Source: Rhizobium sp. Q54
GTDB lineage: Bacteria > Pseudomonadota > Alphaproteobacteria > Rickettsiales > UBA1997
Length of the DNA stretch: 49,324 bases
Reading direction: 5' to 3'
Assembly: GCA_945871805.1 (NCBI GenBank)
Contig: CAMBXE010000007.1
Location: 1 to 49,324, forward strand
Part shown: piece by piece, positions 24,839 to 33,966 of the stretch
Layout: each line of letters opens with the position of its first letter
Numbering within the stretch: position 1 is the stretch's first letter
Translations under genes and position numbers: made by a program
The notes under the pieces: generated by a model
The model's database searches: none
What the model was told of the DNA's origin: nothing
Seen by the model: only the letters and a program-made list of their open reading frames with translations

Positions 24839-25726
24839 TTACTGCGCAGCTGAACTGAATTCCAAAACCCTCTCCACGCCAGGTAAGTCAAGGCTTAATC
24901 CGGTTAGAGTGAATTCTTGCTGAGTGAAGATTTTTACAACTTCTTCTTTTTGCCCAAATCCGATTTCGAGGAAAATTTTTCCAGATTCGCTCAGAAAATT
25001 TTTTGCTTCCGCGGCAATGCGGCGGTAAAAATCTAGACCGTCGGCGCCGCCGTCGAGTGCGGCGCGGGGCTCGTGGATTCTGACTTCCGGCTCAAGCTTT
25101 TCAATATCTGCCGCGGGAATGTAAGGCGGATTTGAAATGATTAGGTCGAATTTTTCTGTGCGATTTACCGCAGAAAATAAATCTGATTCGAGAAGTTTTA
25201 AACGCGGAGAGACCTGGTGTTTTTCGCTATTTTTCTTGGCAACTGCGAGTGCCTTTTTTGAAATGTCGACTGCGATTCCAGCGGCGTTTACGTAGGCTTT
25301 AAGAAGAGTGACGATCAAACATCCCGAGCCAACTCCGATCTCTAAAATTTTTAAATCCTGCGTGGGATTTAAAAATTTTTTTAGCACTGACTCAATCAGC
25401 GTTTCTGAATCTGGGCGAGGATCTAAAACATCTTTTGTTACCAAAAAATCTTCACCAAAAAATTCTCTTTTGCCGATTAAATGCGAGATCGGTTCACGTG
25501 CGGCTCGACGATTTACGAGATCAAAAAAATTTTTTTCTTCTGCCTCACTTAGTTGCCGCTGCGGGTTAAAAATTATTTGCTCTTTAGAAAGCGAAAGGGC
25601 GTGAGTTAGAAGGATTAGAGAATCTAATCCTACATTACTCACGCCCTCTAAATTTAACGCCAAGATCTGCTTTGCTTGCGCTAGCGCTTTAGAACTTTCC
25701 AAGGATTTCGCGGGTTGAAGTTTCAT
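24839..25726 (-). CDS. prmC: Peptide chain release factor N5-glutamine methyltransferase
   Basis: Methylates the glutamine of the GGQ motif in release factors RF1 and RF2 using SAM, which speeds peptide release. The 295-residue protein has the N-terminal helical substrate domain, RREPISHLIG-type motif (ARREPISHLIGKREFFGEDF), SAM-binding motif KILEIGVGSGCLIVTLLK and the catalytic NPPY motif (IISNPPYIPAAD). prfA, its usual neighbour, is not present. It overlaps the upstream membrane-anchored gene by 38 bases, so the two are coupled. Confidence 0.95.
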   Translation of the reverse strand: MKLQPAKSLESSKALAQAKQILALNLEGVSNVGLDSLILLTHALSLSKEQIIFNPQRQLSEAEEKNFFDLVNRRAAREPISHLIGKREFFGEDFLVTKDVLDPRPDSETLIESVLKKFLNPTQDLKILEIGVGSGCLIVTLLKAYVNAAGIAVDISKKALAVAKKNSEKHQVSPRLKLLESDLFSAVNRTEKFDLIISNPPYIPAADIEKLEPEVRIHEPRAALDGGADGLDFYRRIAAEAKNFLSESGKIFLEIGFGQKEEVVKIFTQQEFTLTGLSLDLPGVERVLEFSSAAQ

Positions 25727-27137
25727 TTATTAGGAAGTCGAGATTTTTCTCTCTTCTAATGTCGAACTGAGCAATGTCGTCTTTGCTCACCGCATTTTTC
25801 GCGGCGATTTCTTTGGTTACTGCACCAAAATTTGCTGCGACTCTAACCAAGAAAGAATTGTAAGGATCTTCAATCGGAGACGCTGCAGTTTCGCTGATTA
25901 AGTCGGCAACTGTAGGAGATGAAGTTGGAGCTGGAGAGGCAACAGCAGAATCTGCCGACGCTGGCTTGGTAGCTGCCGGAGATTTAACTTTGTTAGCCAT
26001 TTGAGCAAAGTTAGTCGAAATCTGAGAGATTAGATTGCTGACTTTTTCTACTTTAACAGTGACTCCGCCAGAAGGCAGGGCGTCATCTGGCAGGGATGAA
26101 ATGTCGCCGCTAATCGTGATTTTGTAGAGCGGATTAGAAAATTCTAAGCTCGTGATTTTTATTGCTTTGCTGTGCCCTGAAGGAGCTTCTTGGATTTGAG
26201 TTGGGTCCGGAGGGGTGTTGGCTTGTTGGCCTTCAACTTGAATCGGAGTCAAAACATATTCTAGCTCAAGAGTGAGGTCGCTTTTAACTAGACTGGTATC
26301 GACGATTGTTGCTGGAGCAGAAATTGCTGCAACTGCCGCTGGATCAACTGTTGAATGTGCCGGAGTTGAAGTTGCGGCGGTAGAAACGACAGCGGGATCA
26401 GTTGTTGGAATAGTAAGAGCAGCTACTACTTGAGGCGTGGTTACGGCATTTGCATCAGACGCGATTTGCGCAGAATCAGCGGCGGGAGTTAGATTGCTAC
26501 TAAGCGTGATTTCGCCAGTTTTAATTCCGTCAACAACCTTCTTTTCCAGAATGTTTTTGTAGAGATTGATGACGTCAAAACCTTCGATTTCTTTAATGCT
26601 AACACTAACCAAGTTGGTAGTTTTTTCTTCTTCTGCGTTGCTTTTAATGGAGACGGTGCTGTTGGTAGAAGAATAAATCACGCTTTTATCCGCGCCCAAA
26701 ATTCTGTAGCCAGAATCTTGGTAGTTAAATTTAGCGATGTTGCCATTGAGCATTGAAATAGTGATTTCTGGCTCTTTGGCAAATTCAACAGTGGCAAGAT
26801 TTCCGTCTGGATCTTGCACGGATACTGGCTCTGACAAAGTGATTTTGTAATCAGCGGCAAGAATTCCGGCAGTTGCTTCGAGATGCGGAACGAGCACTTG
26901 GTTTTTGTCCAAAGCCGCATTTGGAATTGTAAATTTCAGATTTTTAATCGTGATTTTTTGCTCTAGAGGAAATCCAGAGACCACAACTTCTTCGGTTGAA
27001 ACGTAAGAGCTATTATTGCTGACGAATTCTTTGATTTGCTTTTCGACTTGTCCGACTTTGAAAAACCAGAACACGCTGTAAACCAATGCGGCTACAACCA
27101 AGAGAATTGCTAATTTAATTAAGATACTTCTGCCCAT
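25689..27137 (-). CDS. Membrane-anchored periplasmic protein, possibly DUF2125-like
   Basis: A 482-residue protein with an N-terminal membrane helix (about 7-27, IKLAILLVVAALVYSVFWFF) and a periplasmic beta-rich body. The opening (WFFKVGQVEKQIKEF..., VVVSGFPLEQKITIKNLKF) resembles the DUF2125 family common in alphaproteobacteria, whose members look distantly like AsmA-type proteins; this is a tentative assignment. Two low-complexity stretches rich in Ala, Thr, Pro and Ser (about 220-275 and 385-420) separate the conserved parts. It is the middle gene of ferredoxin, this gene, prmC, starting 17 bases after the ferredoxin stop. Function is unknown. Confidence 0.6.
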   Translation of the reverse strand: MGRSILIKLAILLVVAALVYSVFWFFKVGQVEKQIKEFVSNNSSYVSTEEVVVSGFPLEQKITIKNLKFTIPNAALDKNQVLVPHLEATAGILAADYKITLSEPVSVQDPDGNLATVEFAKEPEITISMLNGNIAKFNYQDSGYRILGADKSVIYSSTNSTVSIKSNAEEEKTTNLVSVSIKEIEGFDVINLYKNILEKKVVDGIKTGEITLSSNLTPAADSAQIASDANAVTTPQVVAALTIPTTDPAVVSTAATSTPAHSTVDPAAVAAISAPATIVDTSLVKSDLTLELEYVLTPIQVEGQQANTPPDPTQIQEAPSGHSKAIKITSLEFSNPLYKITISGDISSLPDDALPSGGVTVKVEKVSNLISQISTNFAQMANKVKSPAATKPASADSAVASPAPTSSPTVADLISETAASPIEDPYNSFLVRVAANFGAVTKEIAAKNAVSKDDIAQFDIRREKNLDFLINETSTREILGKF

Positions 27138-27154
27138 AAAATCGGTTTTTTAAA

Positions 27155-27490
27155 TTAGATTGAAACGTTCCTGGTCTCGCTAGGAACGGTAAGGGTTAGG
27201 CCATCGAGCTCTTGGGTAAGAATGATTTGGCAGCCAAGTCTTGAAGTTGGAGTTAATCCGAATGCCAGATCTAGCATATCTTCTTCATCTTCGGTTGGCT
27301 CTGTGAGTGAATCGTAGAATGTTTTTTCGACGATTACATGACAGGTAGAGCACGCAAGAGAGCCTTCGCAAGCGCCTTCTAAATCGATGTTGTTGTCGCG
27401 GGCCGCTTGCAATACGCTGGTACCAACGGGCACTTGAAATTCTTTTCTTTCTCCTTTTTCAAGGAAGATGACTTTAACTGTTTGAGACAT
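27155..27490 (-). CDS. fdx: Adrenodoxin-type [2Fe-2S] ferredoxin
   Basis: A 111-residue electron carrier of the ISC/adrenodoxin type, which supplies electrons for iron-sulfur cluster assembly or to oxygenases. Ligands C41, C47 and C50 lie in [11 protein letters not shown] and C87 in LGCQ; the flanking [12 protein letters not shown] and [10 protein letters not shown] are the partner-binding acid region of this subfamily. Other isc genes are not in the window. It diverges from trmL with about 80 bases between the start codons, where both promoters must lie. Confidence 0.92.
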   Translation of the reverse strand: MSQTVKVIFLEKGERKEFQVPVGTSVLQAARDNNIDLEGACEGSLACSTCHVIVEKTFYDSLTEPTEDEEDMLDLAFGLTPTSRLGCQIILTQELDGLTLTVPSETRNVSI

Positions 27491-27573
27491 TGATTTTACT
27501 AAGTAATCGAGGGATTGCGCTTTTTAAAAAAAAACACTTTAAAAGAAAAGTAAGTTTACGAATTTTATTTAAA

Positions 27574-28014
27574 ATGAGCAAAATAGTTTTGTACCAACCA
27601 GACATCGCCGGCAATGTTGGCACAATAATTCGTACCTGCGTTTGTTTTGATGTAGAGCTGCACATCATTGAGCCGTGCGGCTTCCCGCTAGATATGTCGC
27701 GGGTTAAAAGAGCGGCGATGGATTACATCAATCACGCAAAAATTTTTCGCCACGTGTCATTTGAAGATTTTTTCCGCAGTGAAATTTTGGAAAAAAATCA
27801 GCGTTTAATTTTGGCGACAACTAAAGGCGACAAGAGTTACGACGAATTTGAATTTCGCGAGAGCGACGTAATCATGTTTGGCAAAGAAAGTTCCGGAGTG
27901 CCGGAGAGCGTGGCTTCATTGGCTCATCACAAAATTTTTATTCCGATGAAAAATCAAATGCGTTCGCTGAATATTGCGATTTCTTGCGGGATTATTTTGG
28001 CGCGCTCGGTTTAA
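27574..28014 (+). CDS. trmL: tRNA (cytidine/uridine-34-2'-O)-methyltransferase
   Basis: A small SPOUT-class methyltransferase that 2'-O-methylates wobble position 34 of tRNA-Leu. Knotted-fold motifs are clear: PDIAGNVGTIIRTC near the N-terminus, motif 2 MFGKESSGVPE and motif 3 MRSLNIAISCGIIL. The frame is open further upstream, but similarity to the family begins at ATG 27574 (MSKIVLYQPDIAGN), giving 146 residues, close to the usual 150-160. The TAA stop (28012-28014) overlaps the first bases of the 181-bp repeat at 28013. Confidence 0.93.
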   Translation: MSKIVLYQPDIAGNVGTIIRTCVCFDVELHIIEPCGFPLDMSRVKRAAMDYINHAKIFRHVSFEDFFRSEILEKNQRLILATTKGDKSYDEFEFRESDVIMFGKESSGVPESVASLAHHKIFIPMKNQMRSLNIAISCGIILARSV

Positions 28015-28193
28015 CCCAGATCCGTCATTAGAATCGCGCCATTATCTCTACTAACCCTTAATTCTATTAGCCTCGCTCTCCGCTCCGCTCCGTCAGCGTA
28101 TGCATGCTACGCTTCCGATGCGGTGCTCGCCCGAGACTAATAGAATTAAGGGTTAGCGAGATACTGTCGCAATTCTAATGACTGATCTGGGTT
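28013..28193. repeat. 181-bp structured repeat, full copy A
   Basis: Ends are inverted (AACCCAGATC... and ...GATCTGGGTT) and the interior folds into further stems. It matches copy B at 36827-37007 over its full 181 bp with 12 differences. One pair of differences is compensatory: 28055 C to G in copy B is matched by 28152 G to C, keeping a base pair. Left end coincides with the trmL TAA stop; right part encodes the last residues of FtsI and its stop codon. Confidence 0.92.
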
Positions 28194-29739
28194 TAAGAAT
28201 TGGTCTGACTCCGAGTAGTGGTGCGATGTTTTTAATCACTCTTCCAGCAACTGGTGCCGCTACCATTCCACCAGTATTAAAAATGTAATTCGGACGATCA
28301 AAAACTACGTAAACTAAATATTGTGGCTTGGAAATTGGGAAGGCGGCAATGAAAGAAGCGGTGGTGAGTTTCGTGTTGTAGCTGCCTGATTCGGCGCGCT
28401 CTGCAGTTCCGGTTTTTCCGCCAACTTCGTAGCCTTCAACATTGGCATTTTTTCCGGTCCCGTTTTCAACGGCGTTGCGCATCATTTCTTGCATTGTCTT
28501 GGAAGTTGATTCCTTGATTACGCGTTCGCCGCTGGGCTGTTTGGTTAGTTTTACAAAAGATGGTTTGTACAAAATTCCGCCATTCACGATTGCGGCGGTG
28601 GCCATTGCTAAATGTAGCGGCGTGATTGCGATGCCGTGGCCGTAAGCGATTGTGTAGAGACTAATTTCACTCCAGACGCGCGGGTAAATCGGTTTGCCGA
28701 GGCCGGGAAAATCGGCATCTAATCTTTTGAGCAATCCAAGTTTTGCTAAGAATTTTTTCTGACTGTCCGCGCCAATTTTGTCGGCAATTTTGACTGTGCC
28801 GATGTTTGAGGAGTAAGCGAAAATTTCTTCGACGGTCATTAAGTCTTTGATTGCGTGGTAATCGCTAATCGTGAAGCGCCCATATTTTACGGGGTCGCGC
28901 ACGTTGAAAACATCCGTGGGCTTTGCTACGCCATCTTCAAAAGCGAGAGTGTTGGTGAGAACTTTCATCACTGAGCCAAGCTCGTAAAGACCGTTGGCGA
29001 TGCGATTAAAATATTCGTCAGCACTGGCTTTGTTCGAAGAATTCGCGTCAAAATCTGGAATAGATGACAGAGCTAAAATTTCGCCGTTATTCACATTTAT
29101 AACCACGCCAGATGCGGCTTTGGCGCGAAACTCTTCCATCGCGATCAGCAGCTCGTCGTGCAAAACATCTTGCACGCGCACATCCATCGCCAATTGCAAA
29201 TCTTCATTGTGCGACAGGCTGCGATTGTACTGCATCTCCATTCCAGCTAGACCTTTGCGATCACGATCAACGTAGCCTACGTAATGGCTGGCGATTGATT
29301 TTTGTGGGTAAATTCGAATGCGATCTTCTTCAAAAATTAACCCAGCCATTTTCAAATTTTCTGTGGCTTCAACTTGCGACGGAGCGAGGTTTCGCCTTAT
29401 TAAAATCCATTGTTTACTGCTTTTATTTTCAGAGATTTTTTTAAGTATTTCAGCGTAAGAAAGGTCAGGAAATATTCCGGCGAGACCGCGGGCTAGAGAT
29501 TGAGGGTCTTTGATTAAGACTGAACTAAGGTAGAGTGATTTTGTTTTTAAATCAGTGGCGAGCAGCGTGTCGTTGCGATCAAAAATATTGGCGCGTTTGC
29601 CTAATTTGCCTTGGTCGTAAATGTTGCTAACTGTGCTTTTATCGCCGGTGGTGACGATAAAAATCATGCGAAGAGAGATAATCGCAAAAACAGCGAGGAT
29701 GAAAAAATAAATTACAGCGAGGCGGGATTTATTTATCAT
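28153..29739 (-). CDS. ftsI: Penicillin-binding protein, FtsI/PBP3-type transpeptidase
   Basis: A class B penicillin-binding protein that cross-links septal peptidoglycan. It has one N-terminal membrane helix (LAVIYFFILAVFAIISLRMIF), a pedestal domain with FDRNDTLLATDL, and a transpeptidase domain with SVMK (active serine S256 in ELGSVMKVL), SSN (AYSSN) and KTG (GGKTGTAER). The ATG at 29739 is chosen; the frame is open to a TTG at 29793 inside atpG, but no reason supports it. The final 13 residues (from about PRSVIRIATVSR) are encoded by the 181-bp repeat, so the native C-terminus has been replaced or extended. It lies directly after atpG, where atpD would be expected; mraW, mraY and other dcw genes are not nearby. 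Confidence 0.9.
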   Translation of the reverse strand: MINKSRLAVIYFFILAVFAIISLRMIFIVTTGDKSTVSNIYDQGKLGKRANIFDRNDTLLATDLKTKSLYLSSVLIKDPQSLARGLAGIFPDLSYAEILKKISENKSSKQWILIRRNLAPSQVEATENLKMAGLIFEEDRIRIYPQKSIASHYVGYVDRDRKGLAGMEMQYNRSLSHNEDLQLAMDVRVQDVLHDELLIAMEEFRAKAASGVVINVNNGEILALSSIPDFDANSSNKASADEYFNRIANGLYELGSVMKVLTNTLAFEDGVAKPTDVFNVRDPVKYGRFTISDYHAIKDLMTVEEIFAYSSNIGTVKIADKIGADSQKKFLAKLGLLKRLDADFPGLGKPIYPRVWSEISLYTIAYGHGIAITPLHLAMATAAIVNGGILYKPSFVKLTKQPSGERVIKESTSKTMQEMMRNAVENGTGKNANVEGYEVGGKTGTAERAESGSYNTKLTTASFIAAFPISKPQYLVYVVFDRPNYIFNTGGMVAAPVAGRVIKNIAPLLGVRPILKPRSVIRIATVSR

Positions 29740-29761
29740 TAAACTAGAATATGACAGGCTC

Positions 29762-30649
29762 TTAAACCGCGCTCGCTCCCGAGATGATATCAATTAATTC
29801 TTTGGTGATATTGGCCTGGCGAGTGCGGTTGTAAACCAGGGTTAAATTCTTGATCATCTTGCCAGCATTATTGCTCGCAGCTTCCATCGCCGCCATTCGA
29901 GCACCTTGTTCAGAAGCGCTATTTTCGAGCAGAATATTGTAGATTTGCATGGCAAGATTTCTTGGCAAAAGTTCAGACAAAACTTCTTCTTCGCCGGGCT
30001 CGTAAAGCATCGGCGCCTCGAAACCTAATTCGCCTTCTTTAGGCAAAATTGGTGCTGGAATTATTTGCTTAGCAACTTGTTCTTGAGCGATTGCTGATTT
30101 GAATTTGCTGTAAATTACTTCGCAAACATCGAACTGATCTTGGTCGAAAAGTTTAATAATTTTAGAGGCTAAATCTTGTGCGATTTGGTAAGTAATTACG
30201 TTTCTAAAAATTCCACTAACGTGATCTACCATTTGTTTGCCGTAAGGCGCTTTTAGCTGTTCGTAAGCCTTGCGACCGATGCAGAAAACTTTTACTTCGC
30301 GACCTCTTGAGACCAAGGACCCAATACGACTTTTAGCGAATCTAACTGTCGATCCGTTCAAGCCGCCGCAAAGACCGCGATCAGATGAAATCACTAAAAT
30401 CAAATGAGTTTCTTGGCGGCTTTTTCCGGTGAGGAGGGGAAATTTTGCATTCAAATTCCCGCGCACGGAAATGTTGGAAGCGAGCTCTGAAATAATTTCA
30501 GAAATTTTTTCAGCAAATGGACGAGAAGCTTCGACCGCATGTTTCGCCTTTTTGAGGCGCGAAGCTGCGACCATTTTCATCGCCTTGGTAAGCTTCTGGG
30601 TCGATTTGACTGATTTAATTCTGGTTTTGAGAGTCTTTAGATTAGCCAT
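29762..30649 (-). CDS. atpG: ATP synthase subunit gamma
   Basis: The central rotor shaft of F1 ATP synthase (295 residues). The N-terminal helix MANLKTLKTRIKSVKSTQKLTKAMKM and the C-terminal helix ending NITKELIDIISGASAV are the conserved coiled-coil shaft; the middle Rossmann-like part contains ISSDRGLCGGLN. It starts 7 bases after the atpA stop. Normally it is followed by atpD and atpC; here the next gene on the strand is ftsI. Confidence 0.96.
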   Translation of the reverse strand: MANLKTLKTRIKSVKSTQKLTKAMKMVAASRLKKAKHAVEASRPFAEKISEIISELASNISVRGNLNAKFPLLTGKSRQETHLILVISSDRGLCGGLNGSTVRFAKSRIGSLVSRGREVKVFCIGRKAYEQLKAPYGKQMVDHVSGIFRNVITYQIAQDLASKIIKLFDQDQFDVCEVIYSKFKSAIAQEQVAKQIIPAPILPKEGELGFEAPMLYEPGEEEVLSELLPRNLAMQIYNILLENSASEQGARMAAMEAASNNAGKMIKNLTLVYNRTRQANITKELIDIISGASAV

Positions 30650-30656
30650 CTTTCAA

Positions 30657-32252
30657 CTATTTTACGCTAGCGGTGAGGCCGGCATGGTCGAGATGAGAAG
30701 ACGGAGCGTGATTCAAAAACACAGTCAAAAATTCTTCGATTAAATTTTTGAGTTTTGTTTCAGTCTCGTCAGTGATTTTTTGCTCTGTCTTAATCGAGCT
30801 AAGAATTTCTGGATGAGAAACGTGAAGTTTTCGCAAAAATTCTTTTTCGAACCTGGTCACCTCTTTTACCGGAACCCGATCTAAGTAACCTCTCACTCCA
30901 ACGTAAATCGAAGCAACTTGTTCTTCGAAGCCGATTGGAGAATATTGATTTTGCTTCAAAAGCTCAGTCAATTTACGACCCTTATCGAGCAATTTTTGTG
31001 TTGCCGCATCGAGGTCAGAACCAAATTGTGAGAAAGCTTCAAGTTCACGGAACTGCGCCAAGTCTAGTTTTATCGTTCCCGCAACTTGTTTCATCGCTTT
31101 TGTTTGAGCGGCAGAACCAACACGAGATACCGAGAGACCGACGTTTACAGCGGGTTTAATACCTTTGTAGAAGAGTTCAGTTTCCAAGAAAATTTGTCCG
31201 TCGGTGATCGAAATCACGTTAGTTGGAATGTAAGACGAAACGTCGCCAGCCTGAGTTTCAATGATTGGCAAGGCAGTCAAAGAACCGCCGCCCATCGCAT
31301 CAGACATTTTAGCGGCGCGCTCAAGCAAGCGAGAGTGAACGTAGAAAACGTCACCGGGATAAGCCTCGCGTCCTGGTGGACGACGAAGTAGAAGCGACAT
31401 CTCGCGGTAAGCCACGGCATGCTTAGACAAATCATCGTAAGCAACGAGGGCGTGCATTCCATTGTCGCGGAAAAATTCGCCAACTGTGCAGCCGGTGTAA
31501 GGAGCAAAGAATTGTAGTGCGGCAGCTTCAGAGGCGGTTGCAGAAACGATGACGGAGTATTTCATTGCGCCAGCATCTTCGAGAGTTTTAACGATTTGTG
31601 CTACGGTCGAACGCTTTTGTCCGATGGCAACGTAGATGCAGTAAAGTTTTTGTTTCTCGTTATTTTCTTCGTGTGCTTTGGCTTGATTGATGAAGGTGTC
31701 GAGAACGATTGCGGTCTTACCAGTTTGGCGATCACCAATGATTAATTCGCGTTGACCACGACCAATTGGAATCAAGCTGTCAATCGCTTTAATGCCGGTT
31801 TGCATTGGTTCGCTAACTGATTGACGAGCGATGATTCCTGGGGCTTTAACTTCTACGCGACGATAAGTGACATCAAGCAAAGGGCCTTTGCCATCAATCG
31901 GATTTCCGAGTGCGTCAATAACGCGACCAAGCAAACCTTTGCCGACCGGAACCTCGACAATCTTGCCAGTTCTTTTAACGCTCGAACCTTCTTTAATTTT
32001 TTGTGCGTCGCCAAAAATAACGACACCAACATTATCGGTTTCGAGGTTGAGCGCCATGCCTTTAACGCCCCCATGGGACCCGGTTTCGAACTCAACGAGC
32101 TCACCAACTTGCACGTTGTCGAGGCCGTAAACTTTTGCGATTCCGTCACCCACTTTAATTACTTCTCCGACTTCTTTAAGTTCGGCGGCGCTGTGAAAAT
32201 TTTCGACAGTGCGTTGTAAAATATTGGAAAATTCTTCGACTTTGAATTCCAT
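30657..32252 (-). CDS. atpA: ATP synthase subunit alpha
   Basis: The non-catalytic nucleotide-binding subunit of F1 (531 residues). P-loop [11 protein letters not shown], the DELSEED-equivalent region and the signature [20 protein letters not shown] are present, as is the beta-barrel N-terminus ([17 protein letters not shown]). It follows atpH at a 34-base distance and precedes atpG. Length is about 20 residues more than E. coli because of a longer C-terminal tail ([18 protein letters not shown]). Confidence 0.97.
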   Translation of the reverse strand: MEFKVEEFSNILQRTVENFHSAAELKEVGEVIKVGDGIAKVYGLDNVQVGELVEFETGSHGGVKGMALNLETDNVGVVIFGDAQKIKEGSSVKRTGKIVEVPVGKGLLGRVIDALGNPIDGKGPLLDVTYRRVEVKAPGIIARQSVSEPMQTGIKAIDSLIPIGRGQRELIIGDRQTGKTAIVLDTFINQAKAHEENNEKQKLYCIYVAIGQKRSTVAQIVKTLEDAGAMKYSVIVSATASEAAALQFFAPYTGCTVGEFFRDNGMHALVAYDDLSKHAVAYREMSLLLRRPPGREAYPGDVFYVHSRLLERAAKMSDAMGGGSLTALPIIETQAGDVSSYIPTNVISITDGQIFLETELFYKGIKPAVNVGLSVSRVGSAAQTKAMKQVAGTIKLDLAQFRELEAFSQFGSDLDAATQKLLDKGRKLTELLKQNQYSPIGFEEQVASIYVGVRGYLDRVPVKEVTRFEKEFLRKLHVSHPEILSSIKTEQKITDETETKLKNLIEEFLTVFLNHAPSSHLDHAGLTASVK

Positions 32253-32286
32253 GTTAGTTGTTAGTTATTGTTTGAGTTAAGTTGGC

Positions 32287-32835
32287 TTAGTTGATTGCGG
32301 CGAGGCACTCTTTTTTCAGTTTTTCGAGTTGGTTTTTGAGGCTGGCGTCAATTATTTCAGAGCCAACTTTGATTTGAAATCCACCGAGAATTTGTTCTTT
32401 AATAATTTCTCTAATGGCAATTCTTTTTCCGGGATATTTTTTTTCGATTACAACTTTAATGCGATCGATTTGAGCCTTCTGGGTCTTGACCGCGCTGATT
32501 ACTTCAACCTCAAGAATATTTTGATATTGCTTGAATAGGCGTAAAAATTCTTCGTAAATTTCTGGGAATAAATTTAGGCGACGATTGCGTACGATTGAAG
32601 CAAAGAAATTTGAAGAAAGCGAGCTGAGGCCAAATTTTTGAGTCACATCGGAGATAATCTGAGCAAGATCATTCTTGGCGATTACCGGATTTTTAAGTTC
32701 GTGAGCAAAGCTCGTGCTAAAATTTTGTTTAAAAACACCGAGCTCGTTAGAGGTTTTTTCAAGTGAATTATTTTTTCTTGCGGCAAGAAATAACGCTTTT
32801 GCGTAGTTCTTGGCAACAACGGAAACTCTTGGCAT
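32287..32835 (-). CDS. atpH: ATP synthase subunit delta
   Basis: The stator subunit linking F1 to the b subunits (182 residues). The N-terminal helical domain begins VAKNYAKALFLAARK, a normal delta start, and the C-terminal half contains KKYPGKRIAIREIIKEQILGGFQIKVGSEIIDASL, the conserved delta/OSCP signature. It is the first gene of atpHAG. atpB, atpE and atpF are not present, as in alphaproteobacteria where Fo genes form a separate cluster. Confidence 0.94.
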   Translation of the reverse strand: MPRVSVVAKNYAKALFLAARKNNSLEKTSNELGVFKQNFSTSFAHELKNPVIAKNDLAQIISDVTQKFGLSSLSSNFFASIVRNRRLNLFPEIYEEFLRLFKQYQNILEVEVISAVKTQKAQIDRIKVVIEKKYPGKRIAIREIIKEQILGGFQIKVGSEIIDASLKNQLEKLKKECLAAIN

Positions 32836-32946
32836 TGTTTATTTAGAAAAAATCTTAGAGGGGCGAGGAAATCGAAGGCGCGCAACGTAGGTTTTAAGAA
32901 AATAAAACGCAACCCGGGGTTCCATACTTCGAAGGGTTCAGCAGGA

Positions 32947-33966
32947 TTAATGGGCGTTAATCGGATCAACATTGTCGTAATAATCTGAGGTTGAAACTGT
33001 GTCGGGAATTTTTTTCTCTTTCTCGCAAGCAATGTGAAAAAGCGCGTCACCTTTATTAACAAGAGGCAGAAGAGACATTCCGATAACAATTCCAGTTTCA
33101 TGCGCTCTAACCAAAGTTTTGTGATCACCGAGGGGGTTGGCAATTTCACTAATTACGTCACCTTTTTTTACTGAGCTGCCAAGTTTTATTCTTGGGTTAT
33201 TAAGTCCGCTGTGTGGTGCGCGCAACCAAGAGCTGGAGCGAGCAATAAAAGTTTTTCTACGAGTGATTTTTTTTGGCGATTTAATCATGTCGATCACTTT
33301 CATTACGCGCAAAATTCCTTCGACACCGATCTTGGTATTATTTTCGTCGAAGCGTAATGCCTCACCAGCTTCAAATAAAATCATTGGAATTTCGGATTGC
33401 ACCACTGCCGCACGCAGCGATCCGTCACGCAAATTTGAATTGACGATTACCGGCGCACCAAAAGCTTGGGCAAGTTCGAAAGTTTTTTTGTTGGAGATGT
33501 CAGCACGAATTTGCGGAAAGTTGCAGCGATGAAAAGCGCCGGTGTGGAGATCAATTCCAAAATCAGATTTTAAAACAATCTCGCGCATAAATTTGTAAGC
33601 GAGCTGTGAAGCGAGTGAGCCGTTTTTGATTCCGGGAAAGCAGCGATTAAGATCGCGACGATCCGGCAAATAGCGCGAGCGATCATTGAAGCCGAAAATA
33701 TTCACGATCGGAATGACGATAAGCATGCCACAAATATTTTTTAATGCTTTGTGGGCAAGTAGGCGGCGAGTGATTTCGATGCCGTTAATTTCATCGCCGT
33801 GAATCGTTGAAGAAACGAAAAGTGTCGGCCCATCTTTCTTGCCTCGAATGACTTCCACCGGCATTTTGACGTCGGTAAAATCGTAAATGCTACCCATGTC
33901 AATATTGATGCGAAGCCGCTCACCGCGCTTAATGTCAACGTTGTCGATGGTGAAGTTATTGGCCAT
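32947..33966 (-). CDS. Succinylglutamate desuccinylase/aspartoacylase-family protein
   Basis: A zinc-dependent M14-like hydrolase of about 339 residues. Zinc ligands H and E are in STIHGDEINGIEITRR, and a second histidine in DFGIDLHTGAFHR; RDLNRCFPG and MILFEAGEALRFDE are also family motifs. The family removes acyl groups from amino acids (aspartoacylase, AstE) or related amides. The frame is open from 34101, but the conserved start is the ATG at 33966 (MANNFTIDNV), which overlaps the speB stop by 11 bases. The C-terminal beta domain resembles a biotinyl-like fold (KKGDVISEIANP...ETGIVIGM). Its substrate is not known; co-location with speB suggests amino acid or polyamine turnover (inference). 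Confidence 0.82.
   Translation of the reverse strand: MANNFTIDNVDIKRGERLRINIDMGSIYDFTDVKMPVEVIRGKKDGPTLFVSSTIHGDEINGIEITRRLLAHKALKNICGMLIVIPIVNIFGFNDRSRYLPDRRDLNRCFPGIKNGSLASQLAYKFMREIVLKSDFGIDLHTGAFHRCNFPQIRADISNKKTFELAQAFGAPVIVNSNLRDGSLRAAVVQSEIPMILFEAGEALRFDENNTKIGVEGILRVMKVIDMIKSPKKITRRKTFIARSSSWLRAPHSGLNNPRIKLGSSVKKGDVISEIANPLGDHKTLVRAHETGIVIGMSLLPLVNKGDALFHIACEKEKKIPDTVSTSDYYDNVDPINAH

Noticed and set aside
29740-29793. Longer FtsI starting at TTG 29793
   Set aside because: The extra 18 residues overlap atpG, use a rare start codon and do not look conserved; the ATG at 29739 directly precedes the membrane helix.
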